Below are positions 41,664 to 56,370 of a DNA stretch of 64,000 bases, one piece after another; the stretch's first letter is position 1; every line of letters starts with the position of its first letter. The DNA is from Cyanoderma ruficeps (taxonomy: Eukaryota; Chordata; Aves; Passeriformes; Timaliidae), in the NCBI GenBank assembly GCA_008694505.1, contig VZDJ01000623.1, positions 9,677,112 to 9,741,111 of the forward strand, given 5' to 3'. The position numbers and the translations under genes are program-made. The notes beneath the pieces are model-generated. The model was not told where the DNA came from and did no database searches. It was given only the letters and a program-made list of their open reading frames with translations.

Positions 41664-42390
41664 GTTTACTCCATGAATCTATCCAGTTCCCCTCTGAGCA
41701 AATGGAAACTTCTAACACCCATCTCATATGGCATGGCATGAAATTCCAGAGCATAATTACATCTTTTCCAAAACATCATCATCTTATGTTTGTTCTTTAT
41801 CTGCCATCTCGTAGCTCCAAATGATATCCTCTGGTTCTTGTCCTGAAAGCCTGCAAACATTCATTCTCCAGTCACCTTCTTCCTGACACACCATTTTAGA
41901 GACATCTACTGTACACCCTCTGCCATCTGTTTGTCAGCCTTGAAAATTCCTACTCAATTTTGTCTTTCCTCACAGGAAAGCTGCTCTACGATTCAGGATC
42001 CTACCCTTCACTCTTCCCTGAACCCTGTCATACTCTTCGTACGCAATCTTCCATAGGGAATGTGTGGAGGGTGAATATTTTGGTATAATGACATTTTCTA
42101 CCATGTTGTCTCCTCCTTCATTTCTAATAATGTATTTGCCTCTTTTTATCGCTACTGAACACAAAGCTGATGCTTTTATGAAGCATCTATTTAAAAAGCA
42201 GTTCCCCAAATAATGACTATCATTTCAGAATCCTTTATTTTATATGAAAAGTTACAATTCTTTTTCAGTATGCGTTGCTTCAACATTTATTAGGCTGAAT
42301 TTCATTTGCCATTTTGACACCCAAAATGCTGGCATTGAGTATAGTGAACTGGGCCTGATGTAGCTTTTTTGACCAAGATCCACCAAGATA
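41664..42390 (-). mobile_element. Ancient amniote CR1 relic (minus orientation)
   Basis: CCATGAATCTATCCAGTTCC (41672 on), CATGAAATTCCAGAGCATAA, CTCTGGTTCTTGTCCTG and AATTTCATTTGCCATTTTG (42298 on) follow the order of old CR1 families known from turtles and crocodilians. The last block, read on the minus strand, encodes the WQMKF-type end of the reverse transcriptase ORF. The copy is heavily diverged and gapped, consistent with an insertion predating birds. Edges are approximate. Confidence 0.72.
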
Positions 42391-45300
42391 AAATGGAAGA
42401 GAAGAAATGCATATACTTTCATCACATAATATAATCAAAGTAAGTTTCTTTGTAACTTCGGGAAAACAAAGATTTGATTCGTTTTTTGTTTGTTTCTAAC
42501 ATCCTAGCTCATATAACTGAGACTCCCCAAAACTGTCTATTTATTTTTTAATGAGCATGTGATTACAGTATGAGTTATTAGATCTTTAAATAGAAGTAAA
42601 TTAATCAGTAGCTCTAAAAGGAAATGACATTTCCTTTTGAAATATTATTTTACATAAAAATAATTATGTATCTCATGAATTTTAAATAAATAAGATTCTA
42701 GAATTGTAAAGAGACCTGAAATTAAAAATGTTTACCGAAGTCACACACACAAACTCCTGCTCTGCTTTAGTTAACACTGGACAGCCCCACAAAACATGTG
42801 CTTTGCAAAAGAATGCAGAGAAGACATATTCTGTAAAGTAATTTTATCTTTGACTCAAATATATTACTCAGGTATCTTCTCTCTTGAAAAGAACATATGC
42901 AATTGATAATATAACCTGGGACTTCAAAATAGTTATCTCTGAACTTGAATTTCTATGGATGTGATGAAATAATTGTCACTGACAGGAAGAAAATATCAAC
43001 ATGAAATACTAGGTAGTACACACTAAATTAGAAAAGAATCATTTCATAATTGCAACTCTGAAGCCATATGCCAGGAAAATAAAATGTACCTACCTAATTT
43101 AGAAAGGTGAAAAGAACTAGAAAGTAAACTCAGACACCTAGTTGACTTCAACTGTCTACAACAATGGCAGAAAAAACAGACAATTTACACATTAGCTGCC
43201 TACTAAAAACAGGTATTTAATTTCAAATGAATGAGTGCTACATCAATAAATGAATAAATTTTATTAAAAATAATCTTCCTTTTTATGGGGAGATTATAAC
43301 AATTAAGAGATAGAGTTGCTTAAATTTCAGCACTGTCAATTGTCTACACTCCCAGAATATGAATAAAATGAACCAAACATGTCACAAAATTAAGTTTTGA
43401 TTAGAAAAACTGCACTTCTCTGAAAACAGCTGCACTAAAAATATCCTAGTGACCATGGGTAAAGATAATTGAGAACAATTTTAAAATCAATGGTTTGAGC
43501 ATCATTGCTGGCTATTTGCAGAAGCCAAAAATCTGTATAGGCCAGACAGCTCCAAGCTTACAGCAAAATTTGGCTTAGCACTCTACAGAAGACAGCAATT
43601 TCTTCAAGCAATTTATAAATCAGTAGAAGTCTTCCACATGTTTGCATCAAGGCAATATATTGAAAATTTTATAAAGTTTTACAGTGTAGTATGTTTTAAT
43701 TTCACACTATTATTACAACTGCAAAGAAACCTGGAATTTATAATGCTATTAATTCTTTTTCAGGTGATCGGAATATATCCAAGTAAAGATCCTACAAAAT
43801 TGTAGCAAGCTGCAACTTAATCCAATAACATAAAAAAGTATTTTTCTCTTCAGCTATTTCTGTACAAAATGGTATTCTCAGAGATGCCTGTTATTTACCT
43901 ATGTCTATCATTAAATAAAAAGTAAAAAATCTTTATGAATCATTAAGATGTATAAAAATGAATAATGAACCAATTCTAGTTTGAAAGCAGCTGCTTCTTT
44001 GTGCAAATGAGAACTCCAGTATCAGAGTAATCCTTGCTGACAGAGTCTGAACATTCAGCAGCATTCTCAGCTGTACCTTCCACCAAAGGTGTACTTCCCA
44101 CATTGACAATACACACATCTGCCAGTACAACGAGGAATTTTAAGATCAACTGGGCAAAAGAGTAAAATCACTGTAATAAATACAACTAAATGAATAGGAA
44201 TGAATCCTTAAATGAAAACTGCTTTTAAAATATATAATACTAATTTGCACTTAAAATTCATGGTAAACCTCAAGAAGCTTGCTCTGACTTCAAAATATTT
44301 TTTCTGTCAAATCACACTGGAAAAAGTACCACACCACCTTTAGTGCTAACACACAATTACATGTATTTGAAATGGTTTCAAAAGGTATTGCCTAATAATC
44401 AATGACCAGAAGCAAAACTGTAATAATAAAGTGGGTTTTAAGACCCGTCAATATTTGGTGTTTGGGTGTTTGGTTTTTTTCCAATCTGTAGAATAAAATA
44501 TCAATCTAAGCTAGGACAAAGTTAGGTGAAGGAACACTTCCCTGCTGACCTTCAAAGCTTTGCTCACTCCAGCTTCTCCACACAGGGCCTTCAGTTGACC
44601 CAGCCCAGCAAGGGCAGAAAACAGTTGTAAGATATAAACAGGAAGACACATTCTTTTATTTCCTGTAAATTTTCTGACTCTGCTAAATGTTTAAATCAAT
44701 TAAAGGAAAACAGACGTCAGAAATGTGACTTAGCTCATGTTTTCTTGCCTGGTTTTGAACTGTGACTAGAACTGCAGGTACCACGGCCTCCACTAACAAA
44801 AAGGTTTTTGGTTCAAGAGTGGAGATCACAGCAAGAAAAGTGTGTAGGTACAAAGATTTTGCTTCAATTGTGTGGCAAAAAAAAACTACATTGTTTTGAC
44901 TCTTCGGCCTCTGCTCCTCCTTTTTTGCCACTTATTTCAGGCATTTATCTCCGGTAATTACATTTAATTTTCAGTTAAGTGATACACTATCCCCATGAAG
45001 GTAAACCACAATCTTCCTAACAAAATGTCAGTAGACAAAAATTAAGCAGTCCCTCTCCTCTTTTGCAAAGCATAAGCTGGTAATGGGCCTATGAAAAACT
45101 AATTTGCAAAACAGGGTCCTTAGAACCCGCAAGCCTGATATGTAAAGGAAGGACCAGAATGCAGTATCACTCTGGGGTACAAGAACGAAATGAAATTGTC
45201 AGGGATACGCACATACACAAGCAAAGGAACACGCACACACAACACCAACACAGATGCCCCAAAAGACAGGCAATTTTGGGAGGTTTTTTAACTTTTCAAA

Positions 45301-48300
45301 AAAACAGATTTGATACACAGCCACCACACAATTTCTAAGCCCCAGAGGTGTTTTAGCACAGCTCTGTTAGATTTAACAAAAGCAAAAGATAATCATAGTG
45401 ATTCATGATGACAAAATTTTGCAACAAAATTCTGTTCAGGTTGAGGGAATTCTCAGGAACCAGAAACAATGTGAGCAAAACTGCTGTTACAGTTTTAAAA
45501 AAATGGCAATAATTTGCATTACAATCAGTGTGCAGTGCAAAACGTATGTAGACTCCACAGTGAAATAAACACTGATCCTTACGATACAAATCTAGGATTT
45601 CAGGGTCACACAAATACTAGGGATGAGGACCTTAGGAATCACAGTGTGAGATTTTATTCCAGACACAAGACTAAGAAACACAGAAAATTAGCTGAAAACA
45701 GGTTTGAGTAAAATGCAAAGCTTTCAATTTTCTTTAGCTTACCTGTCAATTGTATCCTTCTATCTGGCTTAGGAAGGATTTTTTTTTTAAAACTCAAATG
45801 CAGCATTTAGGCTGCATGTTTGTACAGGAATGGTTCTTTAGGAAAAGATAGAAATATTGGAAAACATAACTTGTTTATGGAACTGTTACTTCCCATGTTC
45901 TACTTACTGTTTAATTCTTTTAGAGTTGGGTTTCATTTTTTTAATTCTTTCGAGAAAATGAGAATCAGGATGCATGTAGTCTTAGTGCTACATGTGACCT
46001 CAGAGAGAGCTCAAACTGCAGCATTCTCCTACTCACATATGCACTGTAAACTGAGTTAATTGCCTGAAAAGTGGCTGCAGACTGACCTGTCTCCATTCCC
46101 AGTGGTAGAGAAGCCAGGACAGAAACTAGTTAAGGGGTAGGGCCTACAAAGCGCTAATTTTTTTTAAATATAGAAGAGAATACTCGTGTTGCAACATAAG
46201 TGAAATGAGTTGCTACATTTTGTTTTCCTCAGCTTCAGGCAGTGCTGCAAGGCTATATAAGTGAGCATATGATTCCAAGCCTAAAAAAGGTTTATGGATA
46301 CAGATTTAAGAGAAATCCCTACAATTCCAGCAATACACTGACATTTTGGTTTTCTAACTTAAATTAACATTGTTCTTTGAAAGACACTGGAAGAAATTCA
46401 CTGGTGGGAAGTAATTTGCTACTGGAAAAAAAATCAATTCTGAAAATGAACAGACTGTCTAAACTGCTAAAACTCTTGTTTTACCAAGATTTACCAAGCA
46501 ATCTACCTGAAAAGCACAGGTATTTGAAACATGGTAGTTTTGTTTAGCCTATGGCAAAAAACAAAGTCACAGTTCTGCCTGCTTCCTTCTTCTACCCGAG
46601 ATCAAACAACAACTAGGAACTATGCCCAAACAATCCACAACAATTTGCTCAACTTATAACTTCACAGAATTTTTTTTAATTGTAAAATTGCATGAGCTTA
46701 AATAAAACTACTAAATTCATCTTTTACAAGCTAAAAATTACTGTAAATCAAAGTAAAAGGACATGTAATGATTGCATCACTAAGTATGGTGCTGCACTAG
46801 TGACTACAAAGACTGGACAAACTCCTCTACAAGAAGTTAAATGCTTAAGATCAAAATGAGAATGTGACTATGAACAATGTGTTCTTCCATATTTTTCCTC
46901 CAAATCAAAATAATGAAAAATAAAATAAAAATCAAGTAACTTTAACAATGTATTTTCTTAGAACTACACTCTTGCAGGTCCCATTTTTACAGCTCAATAA
47001 CCAGTTCAAACCAAAGGAGGCCATGTTTTGCAGAACCAGCCACCTAAAATAAACATGCAAAAAGGACAGGAAAGTTCAGAAATTACTGCTGCAAGAGTGT
47101 ATGAATAGAACAGCAAGTGACAGTTTTGGAAGTCTGCTTTCCAAACAGCAGAATCTGCCCTCAATTCTCCCAGGATAGGGCCTGTAGTTAAATCAAAACA
47201 GGTCTGAATACAGGGTTTAATCCACACTGAAAGCTTATAGACGTGGGCACACTCTTCTGCCATGATAAGAAAAAAATATACTTCAAAAAGACTTAACTAA
47301 CTCGTAACACAAACAGCTCTTAAACTGTCATCTCTTTTACTCCTCACACCTAATCTACAATAATTTGGAAATATTGCAAATAATTATATAATTTTAAAAG
47401 GAGAAGTTATCCTGAATGGTAGGATAAAGAAACGTTTCATAAAAACTTTAAAAGGATAGTCAAACATCAGAATGCAAAATAAAGTCACTCAGCATTTTTT
47501 ACTGGACTCAGCCTTCACCTGCAAGTGCACCACCGTGGTGTTAAAACTGTAAAGGTCTAAAGATGAGAACAGCAACAATATTTTAATAAACAGTTCTTGA
47601 TACTGGGAATGAAAATCAGGCTAGTATTCAGACTCAGGTCTTCAACTAGACTGACAGTGAGCTGATTCTTGTTCGAGCTGAGGAAAAAGCTCTAAGTCCA
47701 AAGGTATGTTCACTTTTTCTAAGTAATTTAATCTAATAAAAGCATAAGGTATTCTGTAATTTTAACAGTTCAAATTGCAAAGTTATTCCAAGAAACCACT
47801 CTCTCGCCTGTTTCCACCCAGATGATGGACAAAGCAACTATGTGTAGTTGAAACAATTATTCTTCTGCATAGAGATAACACAGAAATCTTCAGATAAAGG
47901 CTCACAGATCTGACTTCATTTCTCCAGGAGGCGCCTTTCAGCACTTCCTCAGTGTCAGCTGCTCCAGAACACATCACGTTCACTACAGGAAGACCTCTCC
48001 AGCAGGCTGGCTGCCAGGCCCTCGGGCTCAGCTCCATGTCCTGCTGCCCAGCACATCCACTGGGCTTTCACAGGGTGAGATGTCCACACTCGGCCCCAGG
48101 AATTTGGGAAGAGCACGGTAAGTGTGAGAATTGCCTGGGCAGGTCCACATTGAAGAGCACAGCCAGCTCCAGGCACAGCTATCCAGGCACAGCCTGAAGT
48201 GCACTCTGAGGGCACAGTAAGGGATGCTTAGCTCATGGCTCTCCAGAGTCCCCATGAATCTTGTCATCTCACCTCTACCCACGCAGTAAGGTCAGATCGC

Positions 48301-49954
48301 TACAGATAATGGCAGCCTTATCAGCACAACCAGCTTTAGCAGAGAAGTGGAGATGCCACCTTCAAACATAAAAAGATGAGTGCTTTTGAAGGACCTGCTC
48401 ATATTATGAATTCTTTACCCTCTTAAATTACGTATGAGGGGAGAGAAATTGCTGTAGTAGAGAAATATAACATGAAGGCATCCAATTTAGACTCTCTTTT
48501 TATACTTAAGATTAAAAAATGTTCTCCTAAGAAACATTTCCTGGAGATGGGTACAATTACTGAAGGTACATTTATATCAAAACAAAGCCTGGAAAATATT
48601 GGCGAAAATATTACACTCTCTCCAAAATTAAAGGAGTTCTTTTTAAATAAAACTGAGCACCACTGGCAGGGCCTGACAGTCAATGGGCTGATTAAGAAAG
48701 GAGGTTCTTTGTAACAAAACTGTAAAACAGTCTGTGTAAAAAACAAGCTAAAGATAACCATGGATATTGTGAGAAAGAGTCTAGCACAACAGAACAAATT
48801 AACTGTGTTTTTATGGGGATTTTTTTTCTCCCTTCTTTCAGAAGGAAAAAACTGCAGACCAGAGTCACACAACTCACACAATACCCTAAATCGAAAGTCA
48901 CACCACTTGCCTTCAAAGTTGCAAATGGGTCTGGCTGTGTACAGCCTTACCCTTCAGCACTGCTCATGAACTGTCATTCAGATTAAAAATAAATTAAAAA
49001 TATGGACAAGTGGGTGTAATATTCAGGCAGCATGTGCTACACGTACACAGTGGTGGAAGGGAACTCAGCTGTTGATAAGGCGCTATTAACATCTATAAAA
49101 AACTTTACAACTAAGCTTGTAAAAATGCCTTTTCCTACAAAAGAAAGCAGTGGTATAACTTTCTTAAACAAAGGTGATTTTCAGCATTTTAAAGCATTGC
49201 TAAAGCTCTGGACAAACACTGCACCACTGCAAATGGCTTGTACCTTTCAGTAAATAAATTAGTGCGTGGGTGCAAGCAAAAACTGTATGGCAGTACGATG
49301 GCAAACAGAGACTGAAGTTACTTGGAAGCCTGTAGTCACATTTCTGTGAGAGAGATTGAAACCAAGCTGGGAAATCAAAACAGAGATCTGAAACACACAC
49401 AAGTGACAAAACCAATGTGATGTCAGCTACCATATGGAAGAATCAGAGAATACAATTTGTACACCAGATAGGAAAACAGGAAAGCAGTAGTTGAAACTAC
49501 TCAGATTTAAAATGGACCCCATTCATCTGCAAGAAAAGGCTATAGGGTAGCTTGAAATTTCTCAGCTGTAACACAAGCAAAAGCTTGAATTAAAACTAGA
49601 AGAGAACTAATTTTTTTTAATTCTTAATTTTTAAACCAACTTAAAATCAGGATTGCAACCTAAAGGCATTAAGCCCTGAGGTTAATTCAGTAAATTAGAA
49701 AGACAACAGAACAGGAATTTTCCAAGAATTAGTTAGTACTCATCCCACAATAGAACAATTCTGGCTTTGGTCCTCTTAAAGGAGAACTCCAAAACACTGT
49801 CATGACTTCATTAATTCTGTATGCACTCCCAGCCCTTCTATTTCTATAAAATGTATACCACGCTGTCCTGAGTTTTTCAGTGTAGGATGTGCACAAAGTA
49901 TTTATTCTATCACCATCTTCATGAGCTGTTGAAACCAGGTGGAACACAGTTTTC

Positions 49955-50165
49955 CCAAGCCCCCTCCCTCTGGGCTATCTTCTGTTAATGGCCCATCAAT
50001 TCCCTGTTGCATCACTCATAGGTAACTCCCTCCAGGAGCTATCTCTGTACAATGGGCTATCAAGGACCACTTCATGACTCATCATCCCATTGTGAGATGC
50101 TCTGCCCAGGGGGAGGAGCCAAGCATTCCCACCTGGATATCATCTGGGGTTTGGAACAGTATACT
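49955..50165 (+). mobile_element. ERV LTR-like fragment
   Basis: The block has repeated TGGCCCATCAATTCCCTGTT and ATGGGCTATCAAGGACCACT modules. GGGGGAGGAGCCAAGCATTC and CCACCTGGATATCATCTGGG follow, which resemble LTRs of avian, especially passerine, endogenous retroviruses just upstream of the TATA position. No gag, pol or env is adjacent, so it would be a partial or solo LTR. The family was assigned from memory of the pattern; edges are uncertain. Confidence 0.5.
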
Positions 50166-53100
50166 GCAGTTACAATGCTACTGTCTTCAAAAATTATGTT
50201 GCACCCACTTAAAAGTTTTTTACTTAAAAAACACACATGCCCCGTAAAATAGAACAACTTCAGGAACACAGAAAGCTGTAGGATTACATACCCTCCTTTT
50301 GCAAACTCCTTATGAAACTTGAAAACCTGTACATTTTCCTTTTGAAATTAAAATATCTTCCTTGCTTGTTCTTACTTTCAACATGAAACTACCATGTATG
50401 CTAGAAAATTCTGTAGGTGGTTAAAAGAATTATGTGATTATGGCTTTAGAGATGAGTAACCTAAGATTTAAGATGAGATGTGAGGTTTTATTCTCTTTTG
50501 TCCTTTCCACCTCAGTCTGCCTTGATAAGGATTCAACAACTCTGCCGCTTTAATTAAAACAGTGAGAACTACTAATGCACATCTGACTCATGCAAAACAG
50601 AGAATATACCAGACTAGAAATTTTATTTTAAAAATGTAAAGAGCTGGATGAGTATCAAAAACATTTCTGAGAGTAAGAAGGGAACATTTCAGAACACCTT
50701 CATAACTTCTGTATACATTTCAAAAATAAGGTACAAGTTTATTTCTTCTTTATTCTGTACATGGCATGTCCAAGTGAATAATCATTAGGGAGAGAATAGT
50801 TATGGCCCTTAGCATAGCATCTGAAATGGCTTCAACAACTTACTGTTCACCATTTCAAAACAGTCTTCCCAACGAAGGACGAATACAGAATTCTTTTTTA
50901 GAAAAAGAACACGAAGTTTATGATTTTTACTATGTATTACCAAACCCACACTTATGAACTTTTGCTTATCTACAGCAGGGATCTACACTGACCAAGGTCT
51001 TTAAAAACAAAGCATGAATTTGCAACTCTCAATACTTTGTGTATTGAGTATATCAGTCACTTAGTGTATGTATTTTAACGTATCTTCTACAATTTTAATA
51101 TAAAACAGCACAACAGTTATGCTACCTGTAGAGGTATAATAATCAATAGTTGCAAATTTTTACCTTCAGAAACATCTTCTCTTCCCTGAAGAGTTCAAAC
51201 ATTATCAGTGCCAAGTGTGGTCCATTAATGTTCAGTAAGAAAAAGTCTAGATTTACTCAGGCCATTTACAGATTATAACTTAATTTTCTCCAAAACAAAA
51301 CTTATCTTGACAATCCATGTAGCTACTTTGAGTTCTGCTAACAGAAGAACAGTTACACTGAGTCACATCAAAGTTGCATCTACTTTGTTCTATTCCTGAC
51401 AGTGGCTGAAAGTGGACACCTTGGGAAGCATACAGGAATGATCAAACAATTGCCAAACACTGGCCCAGTTTGCAACAATTTGCCATAGGGGCTACAGATA
51501 AAATCTTTGTATTTATCAGTCTTTACTGAAGTATTTTTCTACAAACTTGCTCAGTCACTCCTTGAACTGATAAAGTTAACAATAACATCCTGTGGGGCAA
51601 GACCGTGTACACACTTCACTGCCCGTATCTGAAGAATAATTTCCTTTTTGTTTGTTCAAAAATTGCATGCAAGCTTCCTCTGTGGGAAGAAACAGAAAAA
51701 TATTTTTATTTGCTTATTTCATTCCACTCACCATTTTATATTTTCCATGCAATTTCTCTCAATCATTTTACTCCTTCTGAGATGAAAACCACATTTAAGG
51801 CATAGTGCTTATCCACTATTTCCTTTCCAGACAGTTTCTAACATCATCTTTACAGTCTTTTTACAGCACTGAACTGTGCCTTCTGTGGATCCAGCACTCC
51901 TCAACACTGGCAATAATTGCACTAGATTCCATCAGTAGGTGTCAAAGGTTTTCCCCCCTATAGTGGTTTCACATTTGCCACATGTGAAACCCCCATGATT
52001 TTCATTTCACATTTCTTACATTTTTATGTACATTATTTCCCTCTTGTAGCATTTTTTTTTCAGCAGTCCCTCAATTTCACTATCCTGACCATATCAGTAC
52101 AACTAGTACTAACACTACAAGAGCAGGAAGTCAAACTCCCTACTTCAATTTTTTCACAAGCCTCTTCTCTTGCTAAAATCCACCAAAAAAAACCCAAAGC
52201 AAATCAGCTGACCTTTTTGTCTTACAGGTTAAATGTAACAGAAGAGCCATGAGTGATACAGCTGAAGCAAGATAAGACACAGAATAAACACCACCAGAAG
52301 ATGGGATCAACACCTTCCTTTCCTTCCCATTTTTGATGGCAGGAACTGATCTCTTTCCTTTCCTGGGGCTGAGAGTGGATCTGTGGCTCAGTCACACATA
52401 TGAGGTCAACCTGAAGTCAGTGCTGCTGTGAAGGAGGCAGTTTGCTCCTCTCTCTCTCACAGCCGTGGGCACACAGCCCTGCCCTCTGCACCAGCCCTAG
52501 CACTCCTTGATTCTTGTATTTTGGAAGTTGTTCTAACAAACTGAAACATAACAGGCCAGTGGCAAAGTGCAAATGCAGGCATAACCTGATGTGGACAACA
52601 CTGCACAGAGGATGGATAGGTTACTTCAGTGGTAATGAGCTCTTGGATTTGCTGTTATTCAGTGTGAGTGATATTTACTAGAATTATTACTTTAGAATCT
52701 GTACAATTCACTTGCAGCCAGCTCAGTTCTTCCAGTGAAAAGCACTTCTGCCTTTTTCCGGGCACGTCCTCTGCCTGTGTTTGTGTTCACACCACTAAGC
52801 CATGTAGCTCCCTAATCCAGACGAAAACCTGCTCCCATTCTCTGTGGCAATTTTCAGGCTCATCAAACCTTCATCCAACTGATTACATCAAAAGCACCAG
52901 TGCCAGCACTCAAGATAAACAGAAGAAGCAAGTGCTGGGTATAAGGCAAGACTTTCATCACAGGCTTAAGCCAACTGTGAAACAGTGGCCTTGTTGTCTT
53001 TTTTCAATATGAAATATCTTCTCTGTGAAATTTTACACAGAACCTTAAGAACTATGCAGTAACACGTACAGTAGAAATGGCTTAAAGGGTAAATACATGT

Positions 53101-55082
53101 AGTTCATTAGGGTCTCATGAAGAACAAAACTCAGGTGAGCTGGGTAATTCACCCCAACATTTCTCCTACCAATGATACTGAAATATGTATATATACACAC
53201 ACAAATCTCATACTCCTGATCCGTGCAGTATGACCTTGTATGGAAAATCATTAGCACTCTATGTAGACTTCAGCATTATCTTAATTCTTAGTGCCCTGAT
53301 TAATTTAACATCCTGTATTGTAGATTATGATAAAGAAACACAGCATTTTTTAACAGATAGTGGTTTGAACAATCTTGAGAGCATACACATGAGTGAATAT
53401 TTTATAATGATAGGTATTATATGTATTTGAGTCAAAACACGTACTAGAGGTACAAAGTTCTTACATTTTACTGAAGCAACAGGGTTGCTTTGCCAGGTGT
53501 TGCCTTTCTTCTCAGAATGAAACTGAATCATGCAATATTTTTAGTCACTGGTATTTGAAGGTCTCTCGTTAAACTGCTTCAGAGAGAGTGAATGGCATGA
53601 CCCTAAATCACCTTGTCAAAAGTTCAGTGACTTGCACATCTTCTTCCACCTCCATAAAGAGCTATCAACAAAGCAGCCCTGCTTCCTGGGATTACTAAAA
53701 CAGATCAAAAGTCCTTTCATACTAGCATGATCTTCCTATGTACTGTTTTAACTTTAAAGCTTAAACACCTTTCCTGCAACAAAAACATAACATTTTGGAC
53801 ACAGTGAACTTGAAACCATTATTATGGTCTACAACAGCTACTTTCATGCTTCAAATGAGTCTTTGACAGCTTTTAGATCTCCAGCTTCTAGCTGACATAC
53901 CCAATTGAAATGGGCAGAAACACATAAGGTAATTCTCTAGGGTATTTTGGTGGGGTTTTCTCTTACAATTCAGAAATTTTTTCTTGAAAGTGTTGCTTTT
54001 TGAACTAGGGTTAAAATTTAGAAAACATTTTCAATCCAAGACTGGTCTAAAAAAGCCGTAATATTGATTACAGCTCTGAACACCTTTTCTCATTCCACAA
54101 ACAACTGTTTGTTGCCATGAATGATACACTCAAGAGGATGTTACACTGAACACATCATTACTTCATATGAATTCTAACAGAATTGCCAATGCCTTGCTTT
54201 AGCAATATTCTTCATTTTAGGAATACAGAGGTGATGTATCACATGTGCTGGATGTGTAATCTTTGTAGGCCAAAATGTTACACATTTCTTTTTTAAATAT
54301 CAATTACTACACTGTCAAAAGTTCATCAAACAGAAACAGAATGCCTTAAAACAGTTCCACTGCTGCCAGTAAGAGCTGCTGAGACAAGAAATTAAATGCC
54401 TTATACCACACTGATTGATTGTTGCTGTTGATCTGTGAATTAGAAGATGCTGGATTAATTGATGCTGAAAAGAAATGGTAAAAATAGAAACCATCAAAAT
54501 GCAAGGACAGCAGCTATCCTGGATACTTCTGGAGTGAAGTAATAATGTGTCATGCTCATGATGCTCCTATCAGACAACCAGGATCCAGAAGAAAAACAGC
54601 ATGAAAGTCTCAACTTTCATCCCCCCAAATTGGAAGGAATTGGGTGATAAGGCTCTACAAGACCAGACGAGCCTGTGTTTTGTAGGTGAGCTCTTCTTCC
54701 ACATTAGCCTTCAAGGAGTAGCTGACTTTGCAATTCCTGAGTGGGAACTATATACCCAAGAATACTTCATTGTTTTTCTTACTGCTGTTTCATTTTAATG
54801 TACCTTAAACCCTGAATACCCACGCAGTATGCTAAGGTGAAGATCGCACTATCTAATAATTAAGATGAAAGAAATGTCTGCCTACGTAGCAGGTAGACAT
54901 TGAAGGATTACTAAATAACTCTGCTATGTGGAACTATGCACGAACTTTATTAGGCACTTGATTATTCAATGTGCTGAAAGACATTGCATATTCTTAATAC
55001 AAATGAGCTTTCATCTAGATCATCATATTCTTTTATGCCAGAATTTCTATTAAATCCTAGAACTTCAATTGCAACATTTTAA

Positions 55083-55215
55083 CTAATGCTATAATGTTTG
55101 CCAACTGCAGCTATAATGGCAAGGACTACACTAAAAAAGTACACAAAATAATGGTGAAGTGCTAAGGCTGACTTAGAACAGTAACGAGAGAATCCTAGGT
55201 GAAGTTTTAAAACCT
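55083..55215. repeat. Direct repeat copy A
   Basis: CTAATGCTATAATGTTTGCC through AACTGCAG, then CACAAAATAATGGTGAAG, GGCTGACTTAGAACAGTAAC and AGGTGAAGTTTTAAAACC. It aligns in order with 56371-56510. Family not recognised. Confidence 0.6.
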
Positions 55216-56370
55216 AAAGATTCCAGGCTCTGGCACTTACCTGATGCCCTAACGAACTAACTCAGCTCATTGAGGTGGAAAACTTTTTAGGGTAAAGGGG
55301 ACTTCAGGAAGGCTGGTGCTAGTGAGGGAAGCTGGACCACTCATCTGGGCTGCAAAACACTGAGGCTGCAGTGAGCCCTTCTCACAGAACCAAACACAAG
55401 AGGTATTAATCCCTTGTAGTTCAGTGGGAAGCATAAGGAATCTGGGTAAGCCTGTCATGCCACCAGCACCAAAATCCTGTTACAGGATTTGCCAACCGGA
55501 AATGCAGCAACTATCCACCTCAAAGACAGCTGGGACAGTGTAAGATATCACCAGCACTGTAGGTACTTGCTTCTGTGCCAGAAATCAGCCCTCCTGTAGG
55601 AAAGCAAACAGAAGAGGGAACTAATACTATACCTGTAATTAATTAATCATTAATCCCAGTACTACCAGATACTAATTCCCTAATAAGCCTACACAGATCC
55701 AAGAAGGGAAGCAGCATTGCCACATTAACGAAGCAATCCTCCCATTCACAAGCATGGCTTGGCTTGGGAGTGTGCACACACAGCAAGCACCTGCCAAAAG
55801 CTACAGAACAACTGTTTCCTGCTTTAACACCAAAAAATTCCAAGAAAGAACAAGCTTCATTAAAAGGTAAATCAAAGTATGTTAAACCAAGTAAAGAATT
55901 ATCACAACCATGCCTTAGTTCCTCACTCATCCATAACTGCACAACACAACATGGAGAAATAAAAATTACAGTAGAAATGGCCACAAGAATGATCAAAATG
56001 GCTTAGAAGTTAAGGCAGTACGAATACAACAGCATTTGATAACCAAACATAGGCCTTGTGCTTTGACTGTCACAGGCTGGCATCATTTTAGCCACAGCAC
56101 AATCAGGTCCTGAGGGACAGTAATGACTTTTGGCGCTTTGCTTAAAACCCTAAGGACTATCCAAATAAATACAGTTATTGATGAGTCCTGAAGGGAAACA
56201 GATCAAGCTTTCCTCAGGCAAGGAGGTTCTAATCATCAGCCTGGTAAAAGTAAGCTAGAAACAAGAGTATTAGATGGAGACAGATACTTTCAATCAATGT
56301 GGGCATAAATTACTGCTGCTCACTGAAACCAGAGTTTGGCCACGCTCAGTCAGTATCTGTTTCTTTTAGC

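Noticed and set aside
48423..48881. 152-codon minus-strand open frame
   Set aside because: Phe/Ser/Leu-rich composition typical of AT-rich chance frames, with an overlapping frame on the other strand and no family match.
52668..53012. 114-codon plus-strand open frame
   Set aside because: Ser/Thr/Cys-rich, no motif or conserved family recognised, isolated in intron.
54821..54864. Resemblance of ACCCACGCAGTA...GATCGC to a stretch at 48279-48306
   Set aside because: Only a short shared word with gaps; I could not extend the alignment.
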